A stretch of DNA of 64,000 bases from Prostheceraeus crozeri (taxonomy: Eukaryota; Platyhelminthes; Polycladida; Euryleptidae), in assembly GCA_907163375.1 (NCBI GenBank), contig CAJQUW010014305.1, positions 1 to 64,000 of the forward strand, read 5' to 3'. The translations under genes and the position numbers were made by a program. Shown piece by piece: positions 63,201-64,000 of this stretch. The notes beneath the pieces were generated by a model. The model worked only from the letters and a program-made list of their open reading frames with translations. It was not told the DNA's origin and searched no databases. Position 1 is the first letter of the stretch, and each line of letters opens with the position of its first letter.

Positions 63201-64000
63201 CCCCCAACCAAAGAGAGATCCAAAGACACACCTCAGAAACGTGTCAGGAGTAGATACCATCCTCATGAGGGCAATCTGAAAGCTGACCGACCGAGATCAA
63301 GATCTAGATCAAAATCTCGCACAGAAGATCGTGATTCTAAAATCAGTGTAGATAGCGATCAATATCCCACTCAAAAGTCAGAAATTCGAAAAGACAAATC
63401 GCCTTCCAGCAGCCGCTCATCCTCTCCAGATCACCATAAACAGCAGAAGGATGACGATAGCTCTGTCAATGAGGAGGAAATCACGTATGAGTTCATTCAT
63501 CCAATAACTCCACGCATCGAAATGGGACCTCTAGAGCTACAACCAGATCCAAAAAGTGATAGTGAAGGGGAAACTCCAAAACCTAGAGAGAGGACAGTGG
63601 CTTCGCCACACAGTCATAGAAAGTACATGCCACATTCAGGAATTATAGAAGATGATAGGTCACGACCTCGCACAAGGAATCCTGGTGATGAGAGAGTTGT
63701 AGTTGAAATTCCGATCGAAACAGACGATTCAAGAGCGCAATCATCGTCCAGCAGTAGTCGTCATGAGTCACCACAGAGAAGATCAGCAGAGCGGGATCCA
63801 CGTCAGCCTCGCAGAAGAAAATACTTGCCACATGAAGGGAGACTGCGAGGAGATAGATCAAGGTCACGATCAACTTCTGCTAGAAGAGTGAAGAGCGGCA
63901 GTATTGAATCTTCAACACGAGGAGAACACAGTCAAAAGTCACGCGATAGCTCTATGGACTCCAAGTCTAGCAGTAGTCGTCATTCATCACCGCACGACTT
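57261..64000 (+). CDS. Galectin-like gene, giant last-visible exon (>6.7 kb)
   Basis: Seen: from the acceptor at 57260 one frame stays open for 2,246 codons to the window end. Codons 1-45 read I-F-L-N-R-E-L-V-S-V, then I-S-H-L-C-L-D-G-E-V-I-F-E-A-V-E-F, the last strands of a galectin domain. The rest is low-complexity and very likely disordered: Ser/Arg-, Pro- and Glu/Lys-rich, with poly-Ser (59269-59310), P-P-P-P-P-P (58300-58317), bipartite basic clusters (K-K-R-K-R-R-K-K near 57930) and RS-rich runs after 62240. Internal repeats are described separately. No membrane segment is visible. Codon usage is host-like and the frame lacks introns. Inference: a scaffold or nuclear/cytoskeletal protein with a small N-terminal galectin module; function unknown. 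Confidence 0.88.
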   Translation, partial: MFLNRELVSVHSYFFKLINISHLCLDGEVIFEAVEFDDAWSQHWQELDTIYAAAAITKKTPAPPKDGRINGGGNCTPSLSRPTEHSDLKRSKSFLSVISSAKSIGSSNGATINRDDHWKKKIPHGVRHWLGDKHYEEHLDKLEDKHARKPMEISDNSVRGVFRRRDSGPYLFMYEKQTPHANSAENVYTTLSPNSVTDLDKENVGKRKKSKGISNIFPFLKGDKKRKRRKKEEEDEAKISMQQAWENMRPMDIDQRKSSEEIIIAKAEPLSEIEISMTAVGSVPTSPKVGRASKEGPVDVLSELKERFKREGRAEKAEAATEIGEVSMMGRALTSASAVPLATGIPPPPPPPASLLEEVMAKVKARNSNAKPFESTSDMGLFPPQSIEEVIPQVKQREVMVMVSNDLSPKSILEQKATLPSSQKKRNQHPKVSKVPDLPKTEDRKLSSDFELVTSFKDIGPKPVVIPDVIRHDQPGKVKRVPNETRFEDSKLASNTHLITSFKDDYPKPMAVEEPPMSNMKAKPIAIPDPKIVKQSVPPSLKKIDPFIVEPKTTPKIETVNLRPAYNAVPLIDESTGSRASSPAMRDYFQGVKPASPFDHTHRDQDAATKSPVPKRKDVHEFQFPPREEIRKEFGTSQLSQPHRSLGEITARESIPQVAVNDVLMEHDSSSSSSSSSSSPSASRCGMGQNWSMEMPDSSSLENPRRGDLSSVEEEISLSELSGQLETDPIAHTESHHMPSAAITLPGAQITREKVKADIQLSTFNPEPATNMSTGIIIMQEDEPIATESLGHDTHIKSPLRGDETIYRSPFGSGLKFGPGRELGTNNKLHLTNIDSLNANVEITFFAPLTHSQLTASAPSLNRDDSSTSSESLKTPLKFPPRKEQTFYHVPKMLSPSRARSSSLDTTFKHSANQDPDLDIFQPLIVADGRWRGLLDPNRHREGAWTLPARQFPDENPKNLSASIWKVPGFLRTAQLVFRTLPHRRRKRERNKTIAGTMFNMDSGVKRRKIRLPFGNRKSKSHQLLHEVKKGHHDHLDRVEDEKERMKLHAVTESVRGNFRPFESKVEFVPNREGSRRKRRATVEVLMMTTPTSQAASLDDLTALARQPQWETSFSTLDSVTVTQPGRWSGTSQASSKDDSERMSEIQNMAQLETIPYMIRRSPSPLSTASSETIPEKKTGRRQSEISVEERRIPLRRNYSDLDEDAYNMCGSGRASATPSSHVLPDDVSSLTDGPCNQTYGEEFFMAVDAKRFSGETLSLNSLAVPLSSIHLDSDAYDEIGDHSPRNSDFRNRPAADKVSSTSSCPSSPSTAREIPSARGEKNVDFEVIPPDDHIMDDQMSHFLVEKLEKKMSTEELPHGEHVTDDQMSHFLVQKEQIPIPSPTRSASPGISPHFWAHYAVPEYKLDVDNPWYDVNIDINISTELHHYSVPETLPENSPHIPEVVDGNDKKSSEIEAKYAISPAPISSLVQLEHRPVRDEFELHFIPPVQNDASYSRRRSSSSSRKSYPHQEIDSKSGSHTSSPHFHASKEDISLQEPESVIKGEHIPNESSAHFVIENERPETDEVIGFNEPAMCDQFSFSSSSHSSRGNSPVLAEDNSEQPHIKDSVPDDKPPVTAMILEPQPVRPKLRQIKSKSKTGDEKPKKAKYQPHSGRMKADRPRSRSRSKSKSRERDKKDKSRSRSPSGNRHSNKVDVDTPPVEPRKSRKSNFLPRFGKMTVKHRAINKSKSSQEKANETNEYISPKVAIKEENSKSSLPTVRPRSIHFPDEQVLYTPYYTEMPETYNEMPVDCPVEFPASRSASSSSSRKSSPVRQKDESSRFSDRISSDEIKFEYITPVSNDADMRPIKNFDIMPIEDDRSPTPRKRYKEVPTAPPRDRYITHEGKLKADRPRSRSKSRNRETDIGQLANDITPTGMSTKPTASSSSGSRHSSFDSHRNEIIEQPNADVPDRDIVQPVFTAAEEQPLEVSVIQPVDKSVPPPTKERSKDTPQKRVRSRYHPHEGNLKADRPRSRSRSKSRTEDRDSKISVDSDQYPTQKSEIRKDKSPSSSRSSSPDHHKQQKDDDSSVNEEEITYEFIHPITPRIEMGPLELQPDPKSDSEGETPKPRERTVASPHSHRKYMPHSGIIEDDRSRPRTRNPGDERVVVEIPIETDDSRAQSSSSSSRHESPQRRSAERDPRQPRRRKYLPHEGRLRGDRSRSRSTSARRVKSGSIESSTRGEHSQKSRDSSMDSKSSSSRHSSPHD
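57603..57788 (+). repeat. Protein module M, copy 1
   Basis: About 62 codons reading W-K-K-K-I-P-H-G-V-R-H-W, E-E-H-L-D-K-L-E-D-K-H-A, then N-S-V-R-G-V-F-R-R-R-D-S. It is related to copy 2 at 60273-60464 (shared H-L-D-x-x-E-D-x-K and S-V-R-G-x-F-R). Most likely the only folded or binding segment in this part of the tail. Confidence 0.7.
58597..58800 (+). repeat. Short tandem protein repeat, S-F-K-D type
   Basis: Two adjacent units: L-S-S-D-F-E-L-V-T-S-F-K-D followed by P-K-P, and L-A-S-N-T-H-L-I-T-S-F-K-D followed by P-K-P. They may be linear binding motifs in the disordered tail. Confidence 0.75.
60273..60464 (+). repeat. Protein module M, copy 2
   Basis: About 64 codons reading R-R-K-I-R-L-P-F-G-N-R-K, H-D-H-L-D-R-V-E-D-E-K-E, then E-S-V-R-G-N-F-R-P-F-E-S-K. 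It pairs with copy 1, about 890 codons upstream. The segment between them is unrelated low-complexity sequence. Confidence 0.7.
61240..61390 (+). repeat. Tandem D-D-Q-M-S-H-F-L-V repeat
   Basis: M-D-D-Q-M-S-H-F-L-V-E-K and T-D-D-Q-M-S-H-F-L-V-Q-K lie about 33 codons apart, with conserved residues on both sides. At nine identical residues in a row it is the best conserved short motif in the tail and a candidate partner-binding site. Confidence 0.8.
62205..63890 (+). repeat. Repeated Y-x-P-H-E-G-x-L-K-A-D-R-P-R-S-R-S modules
   Basis: Five copies start at 62205, 62898, 63255, 63624 and 63822. The first three keep L/M-K-A-D-R-P-R-S-R-S; the last two drift to E-D-D-R-S-R-P-R and R-G-D-R-S-R-S-R. 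Copies are separated by Ser-runs ending S-R-H-S-S-P or alike and, in the first three intervals, by an F-I/Y-I-x-P block (E-Y-I-S-P, F-E-Y-I-T-P, Y-E-F-I-H-P). Spacing is irregular (693, 357, 369 and 198 bp). The array probably continues past the window. Confidence 0.85.

Overview
This is animal (metazoan) nuclear DNA, AT-rich, with GT-AG spliced host exons, a very large intron and a dense transposon load. No RNA polymerase III genes, rRNA or bacterial-style operons were seen. The species cannot be fixed from the sequence. The palindromic word TAGGCCTA is over-represented, and the element mix (Polinton, Penelope, Harbinger, Tc1, hAT, piggyBac, APE-type LINEs) fits an aquatic invertebrate.

The host layer is one gene on the + strand. 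Two small exons (1379-1461 and 1522-1720), split by a 60-nt intron, and the start of a huge exon (57261 to beyond 64000) together encode one galectin-like beta-sandwich. Splice phases match at both junctions. The second intron is 55,540 bp and makes up nearly all of the window. The huge exon is one uninterrupted frame of 2,246 codons that runs off the window. After about 45 galectin codons it becomes a low-complexity, Ser/Arg/Pro-rich, highly charged tail with internal repeats.

The intron is a stack of mobile elements, in order: a PIF/Harbinger DNA transposon (2371-7290) holding a Penelope-like element (4661-6164) and a 271-bp tandem unit with a hammerhead-like motif; a LINE 3' fragment (about 7835-8560) with an 85-bp near-perfect palindrome; a roughly 7.3-kb element with degenerate terminal inverted repeats and several unrelated minisatellite arrays (9198-16485); a GAGCCG-rich hAT-like element (17536-18750); a decayed LINE (about 19280-24165) split by a hAT element with an 8-bp target duplication (20573-22908); and a Tc1 element with an intact transposase (24735-26390).

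Next is a four-level nest: a piggyBac element (27107-50381) contains a foldback Penelope-like element (27746-48566), which contains a Polinton (29351-48541), which contains a foldback element (44241-47066). The three outer levels keep recognisable target-site duplications. The intron closes with a fairly young LINE (about 51700-56179) carrying a full-length reverse transcriptase frame.

The Polinton is a fossil. It has roughly 540-bp terminal inverted repeats, an adenovirus-type protease, a PLA2-like/integrase protein, capsid proteins, a packaging ATPase, a protein-primed DNA polymerase and several unidentified proteins, and it has about a dozen or more interruptions. The most unusual signals are the galectin plus giant SR-like tail, the nested insertions with conflicting apparent ages, the Penelope-associated hammerhead-like ribozymes (some with a U-A pair in place of the core C3-G8 pair), and the large minisatellite-built TIR element.
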